Shown here piece after piece: positions 17,195 to 25,478 of a stretch of 64,000 nucleotides of DNA. Both the position numbers and the translations under genes were made by a program. Origin of the DNA: Bacillus pumilus (GTDB lineage Bacteria; Bacillota; Bacilli; Bacillales; Bacillaceae); contig NZ_CP047089.1 of assembly GCF_009937765.1 (NCBI RefSeq), forward strand, positions 2,726,272-2,790,271. The letters are read 5' to 3'. The stretch's first letter is position 1. Every line of letters begins with the position of its first letter. A model generated the notes under the pieces. That model had not been told where the DNA came from. It was given only the letters and a program-made list of their open reading frames with translations, and searched no databases.

Positions 17195-17776
17195 TTATTT
17201 TGTACTCTTCCTTACAACGTTCTGCTCAAGCCACTCATAACAAGACAAGATGGCATTCACGCTCCTTTGGCATATCGGCAAATAGACAACAGTGACCGCT
17301 GTTAAACTCGCTATGATAGCACCTGCTAAGACATCAAATGGATAATGGACACCGACCCAAATCCTTGAAAAACCAACGGCGCACGCTATGAGCAGCCAGT
17401 AAACATGGCGTTTGTGAAAGAGCCAAAAGATTAGACAAACAGAAAAAATAAAGATGGTATGATCACTCGGAAAAGAGTTATTCACTTCCTTTTGAATCAA
17501 AAGATTGACGTGGCTCATTTCTGCAAAGGGCTGCTGATTGAAATAAAAGATCCCTGCGATTTTCCCAAGTAACTCTGCTAATATGAAGGTCAGTCCGGCA
17601 GATACGACCATCGCCCTATTGTACCTGCTGCGATTTTGAAACCATACAAACAGACACATGAGCGCTGCTAACAGCACTGTATATTCAGCTAGTCCAATAA
17701 ATATCGGATTCAAGTAACCATGATCAATACTGAGCTGATTCACCCACCTAAATAAATCTTCATTGAATCGCCGCAT
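17195..17776 (-). CDS. bcrC: Undecaprenyl-diphosphatase (PAP2 family)
   Basis: The 193-residue membrane phosphatase recycles the cell-wall carrier by converting undecaprenyl pyrophosphate to the monophosphate, and confers bacitracin tolerance. PAP2 signature residues are visible: K72 in motif 1, PSDH at 103-106, and SR-x5-H-x3-D (S137, R138, H144, D148). Five hydrophobic segments are present. Length equals B. subtilis BcrC (YwoA). AAAGGAA precedes the ATG. I did not find a convincing ECF sigma promoter upstream. Confidence 0.92.
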   Translation of the reverse strand: MRRFNEDLFRWVNQLSIDHGYLNPIFIGLAEYTVLLAALMCLFVWFQNRSRYNRAMVVSAGLTFILAELLGKIAGIFYFNQQPFAEMSHVNLLIQKEVNNSFPSDHTIFIFSVCLIFWLFHKRHVYWLLIACAVGFSRIWVGVHYPFDVLAGAIIASLTAVTVVYLPICQRSVNAILSCYEWLEQNVVRKSTK

Positions 17777-17916
17777 CTCATTTCATTCCTTTTTCCCCGA
17801 TTTATGACAAGGATAAATGAAATAAGATAACTCCTCCATCGAATGAACGAACAAACTATGGAATCATATGACATGTTTGTCACTTTGCTATCACTAAACA
17901 TTATTCACTTTCTGGT

Positions 17917-18459
17917 CTAAAGAGAGTGATGTTGCTCCCATTCCTTTTTAAGTAAAGCATATTGGTACGTGTTTTCATATTTAGGGGTGCCGTCCTCATA
18001 TGTAGTAAAAGAAATAAACTCAAGAAAAAAGCCTTCTTTTCGCATGCATAGTCGCTCACATAATGCCTGGGAACGGACATTATCATCTTCTACATAAGCA
18101 TAAAGCCGCCTTGCTCTCTTTTCTACAAACAAATAGGACAAAAATGCTTCAGCACTCTCTCGTGCATATCCCTTTCCTTCATAAGCTTCATTGAAATTCC
18201 AGCCGATTGAATACGTATCAGGCTCCTCTTTTAAATGAAACAACTCACCGATCGTCTGCCCACTTTCTTTTAAACAAACCGCTATATATGAATGATCTTC
18301 TTTTCTCTTTTGCACGATAGCCAAAGCTTCTTCTAATGTAGAAATTCGATCAGTGAGAAAACAATTTACTCTTGGATTAGACAAGTACTCAAGCATTCCT
18401 GCTGCATCTTCATCGCAAAACGGTCTAAGAATTAAACGATTCGTTTCTATTTGATTCAT
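17917..18459 (-). CDS. GNAT-family N-acetyltransferase (RimJ-like)
   Basis: The 180-residue protein opens with MNQIETNRLILRPF, the usual start of RimJ/RimL-type GNAT enzymes. It contains the acetyl-CoA binding stretch YEGKGYARESAEAFLSYLF (Q/R-x-x-G-x-G/A variant) at about residues 93-111 and NVRSQALCERLCMRKEGFF near the end. The substrate (ribosomal protein N-terminus, antibiotic or small amine) cannot be assigned. It is a single gene in the minus orientation, divergent from the macro-domain gene. Confidence 0.85.
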   Translation of the reverse strand: MNQIETNRLILRPFCDEDAAGMLEYLSNPRVNCFLTDRISTLEEALAIVQKRKEDHSYIAVCLKESGQTIGELFHLKEEPDTYSIGWNFNEAYEGKGYARESAEAFLSYLFVEKRARRLYAYVEDDNVRSQALCERLCMRKEGFFLEFISFTTYEDGTPKYENTYQYALLKKEWEQHHSL

Positions 18460-18660
18460 AAATAACTCCTCTTTGCATCATTTCGTATTTTCTAGCCTCT
18501 CCATATTTTAGATGACATGGACAGACTTTGACAATCAAGTTATCGTAAACTGTCTTCAATAAATGAAACTCATTAAAAATATTTTGCTATTAAATAATTT
18601 GATCAAAACTGATAAAATAGAACCTATGTTTCTATTTTAATGAAAAAGGGGTTACACGAT

Positions 18661-19110
18661 ATGATCAAAACAGTGGATGGCAACATTTTAGAGGCAAGTG
18701 AAGACATCATCTGTCACCAGGTGAATTGTAAAGGCGTCATGGGCGCTGGATTAGCCAAACAAATCAAAAGCAAATACCCCAATGTATACAAAGAGTATAA
18801 ACAATTATGTACAGAACAAGTAGATGACTTGCTAAGTTCCGTTCAACTCATCTCAACAAATGACAGAAAAACAATTGCCAACCTATTCGCTCAAACCGGA
18901 TACGGAAGAAAAAGAATGCAAACGGATTACGATGCCTTACGCAGCTGCTTACAAAGCCTAAAAGACACAGTAACCCATTCAAACCAAACGTCCATCGCCA
19001 TTCCTTACGGGATCGGCTGTGGACTGGCGGGTGGCGATTGGACGATTGTGGAAGAGATGATTGAAGATGTACTGGGTGATTGTGAGGTGACGGTTTATCA
19101 GTTTAGATAA
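18661..19110 (+). CDS. Macro-domain protein (Poa1/TARG1-like ADP-ribose hydrolase)
   Basis: The 149-residue protein is a stand-alone macro domain. It has the ADP-ribose pocket residues N22-C-K-G-x-M-G-A-G-L-A (22-32) and a second glycine-rich loop PYGIGCGLAGGDW. The N-C-K-G form is that of the Poa1p/TARG1 branch, which removes ADP-ribose from glutamate, DNA or ADP-ribose 1''-phosphate. ATG 18661 is chosen because AAAAGGGG lies nine bases before it; the ATG at 18640 has no site. No DarT toxin partner is visible. It borders the accessory island to the right. Confidence 0.88.
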   Translation: MIKTVDGNILEASEDIICHQVNCKGVMGAGLAKQIKSKYPNVYKEYKQLCTEQVDDLLSSVQLISTNDRKTIANLFAQTGYGRKRMQTDYDALRSCLQSLKDTVTHSNQTSIAIPYGIGCGLAGGDWTIVEEMIEDVLGDCEVTVYQFR

Positions 19111-19139
19111 TGGAATGAGGTTTTTTGAAACATAATGAC

Positions 19140-19166
19140 AAAACCCTCCTTAAATTGGAGGGTTTT
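19140..19166. terminator. Bidirectional terminator after the macro-domain gene
   Basis: AAAACCCTCC (19140-19149) pairs with GGAGGGTTTT (19157-19166). A sister copy of this hairpin lies after yezG at 24962-24986. Confidence 0.85.
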
Positions 19167-19171
19167 GTACT

Positions 19172-19240
19172 TTAGTTATCTTCTTTATTTTTTAAATAAT
19201 TGAATACAGCTTCTTCTGATTCACCTAAAATATGTTCTCG
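19172..19240 (-). pseudogene. Orphan 3' tail of a yezG-type immunity gene
   Basis: The last ~20 codons before the stop read LGESEEAVFNYLKNKEDN. They match the end of the intact YezG protein at 24994-25473 (KEAVLNYLKNKEENN), and both are followed by the same CCCTCC/GGAGGG terminator. Upstream of these codons the similarity stops. This is best explained as the remnant of a second toxin-immunity unit cut away by recombination. Confidence 0.6.
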
Positions 19241-19338
19241 AAGACTTCGAATTACTGAGATGTTAACGAATGAAATAAACAGTGTCCCCCTCTCCACCGC
19301 TGCATCACGGAATAAATTAAAGATATTACGTCTTTTCC

Positions 19339-20382
19339 TTAATATATAACTCTTGCTATTATACTTATTAAAACAGCTAAAATTGTTGAGATCATAACTA
19401 TACCAATAATTAATGAATGTTGTCGCTTCTTCATACTTATAATAGCTACATACTCTCTTATAAAGGCATTTATCCAAAAATAAAGCTTTGTCTTAGAACC
19501 ATAACCATATATTTTTAAACCCATTTCTTTAGCTATTAAAGACGCTCTCAATATATGGAAATTACTCGATACTAGTACAGCCTTATAGTTTTTACTCAAT
19601 CTACTCATTATATCTTTTGAATAAAGAATGTTTTCTTCCGTTGTTTTAGAGCGTGTTTCTTCTATTATGACATTATCATTTAAACCTTTTTGTTTAGCAT
19701 AGTTTGCCATTGCTTTCCCTTCGGGTAAACTTTCATCTTCTCCCTGGCCGCCAGAAAATATTATTTTAATACTTTCATTATTCTCATATTTGTTACGGAT
19801 TTCTATAGCTTTATCAATTCTACTTGCTAGTAAAGGGGGTACTTTATCATTTATTAAGCCACTACCTAAGACAACAATAAAATCAGGCCGTTCAATTATA
19901 GGTAACTTTTGCAAAAAATATGTATTTACAAAAACTATAATATGTACTATAAAATATGTATAAACGATTGTAATTCCAATACTAATAAACCCTACCTCCC
20001 TAATATACTGATAATTATTTAAAATCGCAATACATACTATATATAAGATTAAACTAACTAAAACGATTAATGTTAAGCTATTTGCAAACTTTTTACCTTC
20101 TAATTTCCTTACTTTGATTCCATTATATAAAAGAAAAGGTAAAAACCACCATAAAAAACTTAAATAGAAGACCATAAGGATAACTAGTAAAAGTACGCCT
20201 AGAATGGGGATTATAGAAACTTTACCCAGCAATGAGATGAGGCTAAAGGGAAATAAAACTACGGAGGTTATTACTAAAAAACCGTTAATCATATTTCTTC
20301 GATCATACAATATTGATAGTATTAAACTGATTACTGATAATATAAATAGAAACCATAAAAATAAAATCAGCCATATATCCAT
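19339..20382 (-). CDS. ElyC/SanA/YdcF-family (DUF218) membrane protein
   Basis: The protein has about 347 residues. The first ~165 form five hydrophobic segments. The C-terminal DUF218 domain (about 168-310) carries FIVVLGSGL, IIFSGGQGEDE and SNFHILRAS, typical of the SanA/YdcF group implicated in envelope barrier function. ATG 20382 has GGAG seven bases upstream; an upstream TTG is less likely. Base composition is AT-richer than the core genes around it, in keeping with the accessory island. Confidence 0.82.
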   Translation of the reverse strand: MDIWLILFLWFLFILSVISLILSILYDRRNMINGFLVITSVVLFPFSLISLLGKVSIIPILGVLLLVILMVFYLSFLWWFLPFLLYNGIKVRKLEGKKFANSLTLIVLVSLILYIVCIAILNNYQYIREVGFISIGITIVYTYFIVHIIVFVNTYFLQKLPIIERPDFIVVLGSGLINDKVPPLLASRIDKAIEIRNKYENNESIKIIFSGGQGEDESLPEGKAMANYAKQKGLNDNVIIEETRSKTTEENILYSKDIMSRLSKNYKAVLVSSNFHILRASLIAKEMGLKIYGYGSKTKLYFWINAFIREYVAIISMKKRQHSLIIGIVMISTILAVLISIIARVIY

Positions 20383-20407
20383 AATATTCTCCAATTCATA
20401 ATTATTT

Positions 20408-20452
20408 AAGAATCCATAAACATGCTATAATGTTTATGGATTCTTATTTTTT
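20408..20452 (+). terminator. 16-bp perfect hairpin with T-run, reading on the plus strand
   Basis: AAGAATCCATAAACAT (20408-20423) pairs perfectly with 20430-20445 and is followed by ATTTTTTT on the plus strand. The neighbouring genes are on the minus strand, and it overlaps the stop of the YxeA-like gene. It may stop antisense transcription. Confidence 0.5.
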
Positions 20453-20784
20453 TCAAAATTAGACTTAGATGTTTCTTCAATCTTACTTACTATAGACCTT
20501 CTTTCTTCCCATTTAACAAGGTATGCTTGATTCTTCTTAATTGGATTCAATAAGCTCACTTTAAGATTTTCACTCTTACCATCTTTATAACCTGATACTT
20601 CATAAATATAATACTTGATTGACTTCCCTTGATCATTTGTCTCATGTTTTATTTTAGGGTCTTCAGTATTATAAATATAATAATCATTTGTTTTATAGTA
20701 ACCTTGATCAGAAAATAAATAATACCCTCCGAATGATGCCATTCCTAAAATAACTAAAAATAATATTAATGCAAACTTATTCAT
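20434..20784 (-). CDS. YxeA-family (DUF1093) exported protein
   Basis: The 116-residue protein has an N-terminal hydrophobic segment (ALILFLVILGMASFGGYYLF) that is a signal peptide or anchor. It is followed by the DUF1093 core with YYKTNDYYIY, KYYIYEVSGYKDGK and AYLVKWEER. YxeA proteins are small extracytoplasmic proteins of unknown function. The C-terminus is rich in lysine and asparagine. It is AT-rich and lies in the accessory island. Confidence 0.75.
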   Translation of the reverse strand: MNKFALILFLVILGMASFGGYYLFSDQGYYKTNDYYIYNTEDPKIKHETNDQGKSIKYYIYEVSGYKDGKSENLKVSLLNPIKKNQAYLVKWEERRSIVSKIEETSKSNFEKNKNP

Positions 20785-20974
20785 AATTTTATTCTCCTCT
20801 TTAATCTAATAAATTGCTGTATATATAATTACAACAATAATCATTATTGACACACTTGATAAGAATATATACTTATTTCTATTTATTTTTCAAACTGTAG
20901 AATCTTCACTGTACATATACCGACTTTTAACCATATATAATCCTACTATGAAGAAGTTAAGAATTTGTATACTG

Positions 20975-21184
20975 TCATTCACGATAAAATCTCATCCCAT
21001 AAACACGAAAAGTTTTTATAATAACACTAATAAGATAAACAGACATAATGCTTAGGGCTATGTTTATTAATATACTAGATGATAATCCATATAAAACCAC
21101 AACAATAAATCCCAGTAAAACATAATGCCGGTATATTATTGCAAAACCTCTAATGAAATCTAAACTCTTTATTCTTTTATTCAT
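20975..21184 (-). CDS. Small membrane protein with an acyltransferase-like N-terminus
   Basis: The 69-residue protein follows a strong AAAAGGAGTGAG site. The first 16 residues (MNKRIKSLDFIRGFAI) look like the start of DUF418/acyltransferase-3 membrane proteins. The rest is two hydrophobic segments that do not continue that family. It may be a deletion product of a larger transporter-like gene, or a genuine short protein. No function can be given. The flanks 20785-20974 and 21185-21447 hold nothing recognisable. Confidence 0.45.
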   Translation of the reverse strand: MNKRIKSLDFIRGFAIIYRHYVLLGFIVVVLYGLSSSILINIALSIMSVYLISVIIKTFRVYGMRFYRE

Positions 21185-21447
21185 TGCTCACTCCTTTTAA
21201 ATTCTAAATTGCATACGTATAATAACTTCATTATCTGAGATGCTTTTTAGACATCCATTATTTTTTCCTTACATCTTTAACATATCATATTATAATAAAG
21301 GCTCACTACAATATTATGTGACAATTACTGTATCTATATAACAATATTGTCACTTTCAAAATTATAACATGTGAACAAATCAGCAAATGATTGGTGATTT
21401 AATGCAGTATTACTTATATATAACTGAAAAAATGCATATTTTCAATA

Positions 21448-22703
21448 TTAGCTTCTATGACCACCAGTTAAACCAGCTCTGTGCAATGCAGTACCGCCTT
21501 TCGTGTATGAAACAGCCCTCAACAATGCTTTTGAACCATATTTATTTCTAGTGCCATCCTTAACATAACCCAACTGTCTTTTTTTCTCTAATCCTCTTTC
21601 ATCGAATAAAGTTAACTGTTGATTGGCATCTTCTTCAATTTTCCCTAATGTGACTGAAATACTTCTGACCGTCTTATGCTGATATAACGTGTTAAACAAC
21701 TCCGTACACGTGTTATAGATGTCCATAGTGATATTGGTTGGACTTTCAATTGTCTTGCTTCTGTGGAACCCACCGTCATATTCTTCTTTGCTATATCCGA
21801 TACCTAAACTAATCGTTCTTCCTACTTTGTTATGATCCCTCGTTCGTTTAGCAACCTCTTCACATATTTCGAGAATGACTGCTTTTATTTCATCTTTTGT
21901 CGTGTAGTCTCTGAGTAAAATCTGACTTTTCCCAAAACTCACTTGTCCCTGTAACACTGGTGCACCTATTTCAGATAAATCAATTCCCCAAGCATGGTGG
22001 AACATCTGATTCCCCATCACTCCGAACTTCTTTTCTAAAGTTTCAAGTGAATATTTAGCTAATGCGCCAACTGTGAATACTCCCATTCGATTCAAATTTT
22101 GTTCCATTCGTCTCCCAATTTCCCACATTTTAGAGATTGGTCTAACTGGCCATAGTTTCTCTGGAATGTCTTCATATCTCCATCTGACGATACCATTTGA
22201 CGCTTTCTTGCTTTCTAAATCCAAAGCAAGTTTGCTGATCAGCATATTGTCACCGATCCCAATTGTACAAGGTAAGCCAAATTTCCGCATGATAGCATCC
22301 TGTATGTGTTCTGCTATTTCTTCAACACTGTTCCACATTCTCATAACACCATCAACTTTTAAAAAGGATTCATCTATGGAGTAAGTGTGAACATCACAAT
22401 CTGGAACGTAACGATAAAACAATTAAGTGATTTTCGTTGAAACGTTTATAAAGGTATCCATTTTAGGGTTAACTATATGGATTCTTGAATCATTGGGAAT
22501 CTCGAATAGCCTCGATTCTGTCTTAATCTTAAAATCTTGTTTGAGTTTAGGGCTTGCTGCTAACACGACACTCCCCTGTCTCTCTGTGTTGCCAACTACA
22601 GCTAAATAACACTCTAATATCATAACTGCTGAAATGGAAGCGTAGAAGGATTTCATGTCTACACACAGTATTTTTGACGTGGAAACTTGGTGTAATCAAT
22701 CAT
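21448..22703 (-). pseudogene. Decayed UvrX-type Y-family DNA polymerase gene
   Basis: The parts read as an SP-beta UvrX-like translesion polymerase: MIDYTKFPRQK, then ILCVDMKSFYAS, SVVLAASPKLKQDFKIKTESRLFEIP, YSIDESFLKVDG, and the little-finger region down to 21448. Three lesions are visible. One A is missing in CAAAAATAC near 22685, shifting the frame. The sequence between SAV and CYLAVVG is shortened. An in-frame TAA at 22423-22425 replaces a codon after KIT. It overlaps the yolD-like gene, the usual yolD-uvrX pairing, and both lie behind LexA boxes. Confidence 0.85.
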
Positions 22704-23025
22704 AAGAAACTCCCACTATATCATCTAATAAAATAAAGTGAATATCATCTGACATATCCTTTATATGCAGCACCTTTTTTTCGTAATTGATGTATTGTGT
22801 GAAACCTTTAAGTTTATTGACAATTCCTGACTCATAAATTGAAAAAATTAACGGCTTGTTAACACTCATTGCGTAAGCAATTGTTGCTTCAAACTCTTCT
22901 GCTTGTTGTTCATCTATAATTGGTTTATCTATTTTTTTCGTTTCTGCTAAATCATGCTTAAGTCGTGCAACATGCTCAGGTAACATCATAGCTGTCCATT
23001 TAATCGCACCTCTGTCTCTAAGCAT
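22696..23025 (-). CDS. YolD-like family protein
   Basis: The 109-residue protein starts MLRDRGAIKWTAMMLPEHV, the standard YolD opening, and ends with the HFILLDDIVGVSYD strand region. YolD-like proteins accompany Y-family polymerases in prophages and are thought to act as small regulators like UmuD. It overlaps the start of the broken uvrX by eight bases. Two LexA boxes upstream predict damage induction. It appears intact although its partner is broken. Confidence 0.85.
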   Translation of the reverse strand: MLRDRGAIKWTAMMLPEHVARLKHDLAETKKIDKPIIDEQQAEEFEATIAYAMSVNKPLIFSIYESGIVNKLKGFTQYINYEKKVLHIKDMSDDIHFILLDDIVGVSYD

Positions 23026-23060
23026 TTAATCACTCCTTCTTGAATGATTAAATAGTTACA

Positions 23061-23072
23061 GAACAAACGTTC
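23061..23072. promoter_or_regulatory. LexA (SOS) box 1
   Basis: GAACAAACGTTC, a full GAAC-N4-GTTC Bacillus LexA site between yolD (minus) and the nuclease-like gene (plus). Confidence 0.75.
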
Positions 23073-23090
23073 TTTATCAATGTATTTTCA

Positions 23091-23102
23091 GAACTTTTGT
23101 TC
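23091..23102. promoter_or_regulatory. LexA (SOS) box 2
   Basis: GAACTTTTGTTC, a second full GAAC-N4-GTTC site 18 bases from the first. Two boxes may serve the two divergent genes. Confidence 0.75.
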
Positions 23103-23168
23103 GATGTAAAATTGGTATACAAATTCTATCCTTCTGTTAATTTATGTATAACAATTAGGAGGTTAACA

Positions 23169-24162
23169 ATGTCACTTACATCGAACTTAAGCAAAGTAAC
23201 ACAATTCAAAGAAATAGTTGCTGCTATTGCGCCTAAAAAGAAAGATTTCAAGACTGCAAGTGGGAATAATCCCTTTTCTAAAGAGTATGAAATGTTAGTG
23301 CCATACACATTGGAGAAATCATCTGATGCAAGCTTAATAGGGACTGCCTTTGATTACTTGGCAAGGTTTAGAATAGCCCAAATAATAAATAAAAAAATGA
23401 GATTCGAAGAACTTGTTGCCTATAAAGGACTAAAAAAATTGCAGAAAGACACTGGAAATAATGGCTTAGAAGATAAATATTATTCGTCTATTCAAAAAGG
23501 AATTGATATGTATGTCAAAGGTGATTTAGCATTAAATAGTGATGTTTGTGTGACCGCCTTAAAACTTGGGAATCTAGAGAGATATTCTAGAGCGAATGTG
23601 CCAGGGGTTACTGAGGCTGATATTTTCGATATACAAAAAATAGACATGTTAACTAATGAACTCACTGGATTAATGGAGACATTTGAAGAAAAATTCATTA
23701 GCAGTGGATTTGTTAAAACAGACAGCAAAGTAGTTTTCAATCCTCACTTTGGGGTTGCTTCCCTAAGATGCAGATATTCTAGTTGATGATGTGTTATATG
23801 ATTTCAAAGTGGTTAAAGATGTGGGATACAAGTCTGCGGACGTTCTTCAGCTAACTGGATACTTCCTTCTTAATCAACTTTTAAAGGAAATAGAGCACAA
23901 CTATAACGTATCAGAAAGCCTTCCTTTCGATGACATTGAATTCAGTAAAATTTGTCTTTATAAAGCAAGATTCGGCGAATGTGAATACTTTGATTTTAAT
24001 GATATCAACGACCAAGATATTCGTGCTGCGCTTATAAGACTTGCTGAATACTTTTTGAGCAATCCTGATAAAACTGTTAAGTATACATTTTTAAAAGCAA
24101 ATCCTCATTATGATCTAGCTGACTATGATGATGCTTTGCGTTCTATAGCTAATTCAAACTAA
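23169..24162 (+). pseudogene. Frameshifted gene with a PD-(D/E)xK nuclease-like motif
   Basis: ATG 23169 follows AGGAGG. The first frame runs 206 codons to a TGA at 23784, ending NPHFGVASLR. The next frame continues as ADILVDDVLYDFKVVKDVGY and reaches a stop at 24162. Joining them near 23765 gives a protein of about 330 residues with a small deletion at the junction. The D...D-F-K arrangement followed by QLTGY resembles PD-(D/E)xK nuclease cores, with the metal-binding loop damaged at the shift. Two LexA boxes upstream suggest SOS control. The family is not named with confidence. Confidence 0.6.
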
Positions 24163-24163
24163 G

Positions 24164-24185
24164 GCACCCCTTTTTGGTGTTTTTT
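24164..24185 (+). terminator. Terminator of the nuclease-like gene
   Basis: GCACC pairs with GGTGT around a 7-base loop, with six T following. Confidence 0.6.
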
Positions 24186-24270
24186 AAATTAAAAAGGATG
24201 CATTTCAGCAACCTTTAAACTTAAATGTCATTAAATTAAAAGCAACATTCATAGATAGTTTGTATAACTT

Positions 24271-24840
24271 TTAGTCTCTCTCCTTTAACATTTTTATGAG
24301 ATCGTCACTAAGTTGGATATCAATATCTTCTGTATCACTATCTTCATCATCATCTTCAACAACAAATAACCCTTCAATAAACCCAGTAAAAGTATCAGCA
24401 ATCAGGAACAGATCCTGGTCTCTATCTCTAAGTTCATGATCCCAAAAATAAATTTCCCCTTGATTTATTTCACTAACATCTAAACAAATTAGGTCTCCGC
24501 CATCTGCGTCTGCGATAGGAATTATTTGTTCTAGTAATTGTTCTTTATATGTTTTTATGGCTTCTCGTATATCATAATCATTCTGTTCCAATCCATAAAA
24601 CAATTCGACTGGCACTGATTCACCAACTAACCAAACTGGTTTTTCTCTTAGAGAGGTATATACATTGTCCTCAATCCAACATTCCCCGTATTCATTAATA
24701 AAACTTTTATAATCAGAAGAAATGTGATATCCGTTTTCTTCTTCTATTTTATTCATTTCGTATAATAAACTATTTGTTTTGGTTGATCTGATATCAATAG
24801 TGTATTGATCAAGTTTTTCTTTAATCCATTGAAAAATCAT
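24271..24840 (-). CDS. SMI1/KNR4-family protein (probable immunity protein)
   Basis: The 189-residue acidic protein has the SMI1/KNR4 (SUKH) pattern: an N-terminal helix, then ISSDYKSFINEYGECW near residues 40-56, VWLVGES, and IPIADADGGDLICLDVSE at about 108-125. SUKH proteins are common immunity proteins in polymorphic toxin loci. It lies downstream of the yezG-yeeF toxin unit, so it may neutralise a toxin no longer present here. The tail is rich in Asp and Glu. Confidence 0.82.
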   Translation of the reverse strand: MIFQWIKEKLDQYTIDIRSTKTNSLLYEMNKIEEENGYHISSDYKSFINEYGECWIEDNVYTSLREKPVWLVGESVPVELFYGLEQNDYDIREAIKTYKEQLLEQIIPIADADGGDLICLDVSEINQGEIYFWDHELRDRDQDLFLIADTFTGFIEGLFVVEDDDEDSDTEDIDIQLSDDLIKMLKERD

Positions 24841-24961
24841 TTTTGTAGCCTCCTCTTAAGTCTGATGCTCCACCAATATGTGGCACATTTTTATGTAAGT
24901 CAGTCGGAACAAGTTGGATCTTCTTAGCCTACTTTTTCTAGAGCCAATTCATATCTAATAC

Positions 24962-24986
24962 AAAAACCCTCCTTTATTTTGGAGGG
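24962..24986 (-). terminator. yezG terminator
   Basis: CCCTCC (24967-24972) pairs with GGAGGG (24981-24986) and five T follow on the minus strand. It is a sister of the hairpin at 19140-19166. Confidence 0.7.
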
Positions 24987-24993
24987 CAGTGTG

Positions 24994-25473
24994 TTAGTTG
25001 TTTTCTTCTTTATTTTTAAGATAATTCAGCACGGCTTCTTTATCTTTCTCGTCTTCGGGTAAAAACCCGAACGTTTTATACTCCCATACAGCTCTTCTCT
25101 GGATACCATAAAGCCCTATAGATAAAATATCTTCATAGCCATAATTAATTGAGAATTTACCTGTTTTATCTAATTGGAGGGTAGCTGTTGTCCAAGCACC
25201 TAAATTAATTTGTACATATGCTTTTTTCAATTCTTCAAAAATTTTACTGAGTTCGTATAATAAGTGAATGTATGTTGATTTACTTACATTATATTTAAGT
25301 GGAATTTCATGTCCATAAACATACTCTTCACTATTAGTCTCGTTGAAACAAAATGTAATTCCAGCCGAATCATCTAGTATTTCTGCATACATCCAAACTT
25401 TATCCCAATCACACGGTATTAATTCATTAATTGATTCTGCTATTTTTTTATAATAGTGTTCTATTGATTCCAT
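24994..25473 (-). CDS. yezG: YezG-family (DUF600) immunity protein
   Basis: The 159-residue protein has the DUF600 pattern: MESIEHYYKKIAESINELIPCDWDKVWMYAE, then NYGYEDI and FGFLPEDEKDKEAVLNYL. B. subtilis YezG is the antidote to the nuclease toxin YeeF and binds its C-terminal domain. The gene begins five bases after the toxin stop, the usual toxin-then-immunity order. A short orphan copy of its 3' end is found at 19172-19240. Confidence 0.9.
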   Translation of the reverse strand: MESIEHYYKKIAESINELIPCDWDKVWMYAEILDDSAGITFCFNETNSEEYVYGHEIPLKYNVSKSTYIHLLYELSKIFEELKKAYVQINLGAWTTATLQLDKTGKFSINYGYEDILSIGLYGIQRRAVWEYKTFGFLPEDEKDKEAVLNYLKNKEENN

Positions 25474-25478
25474 TATCT

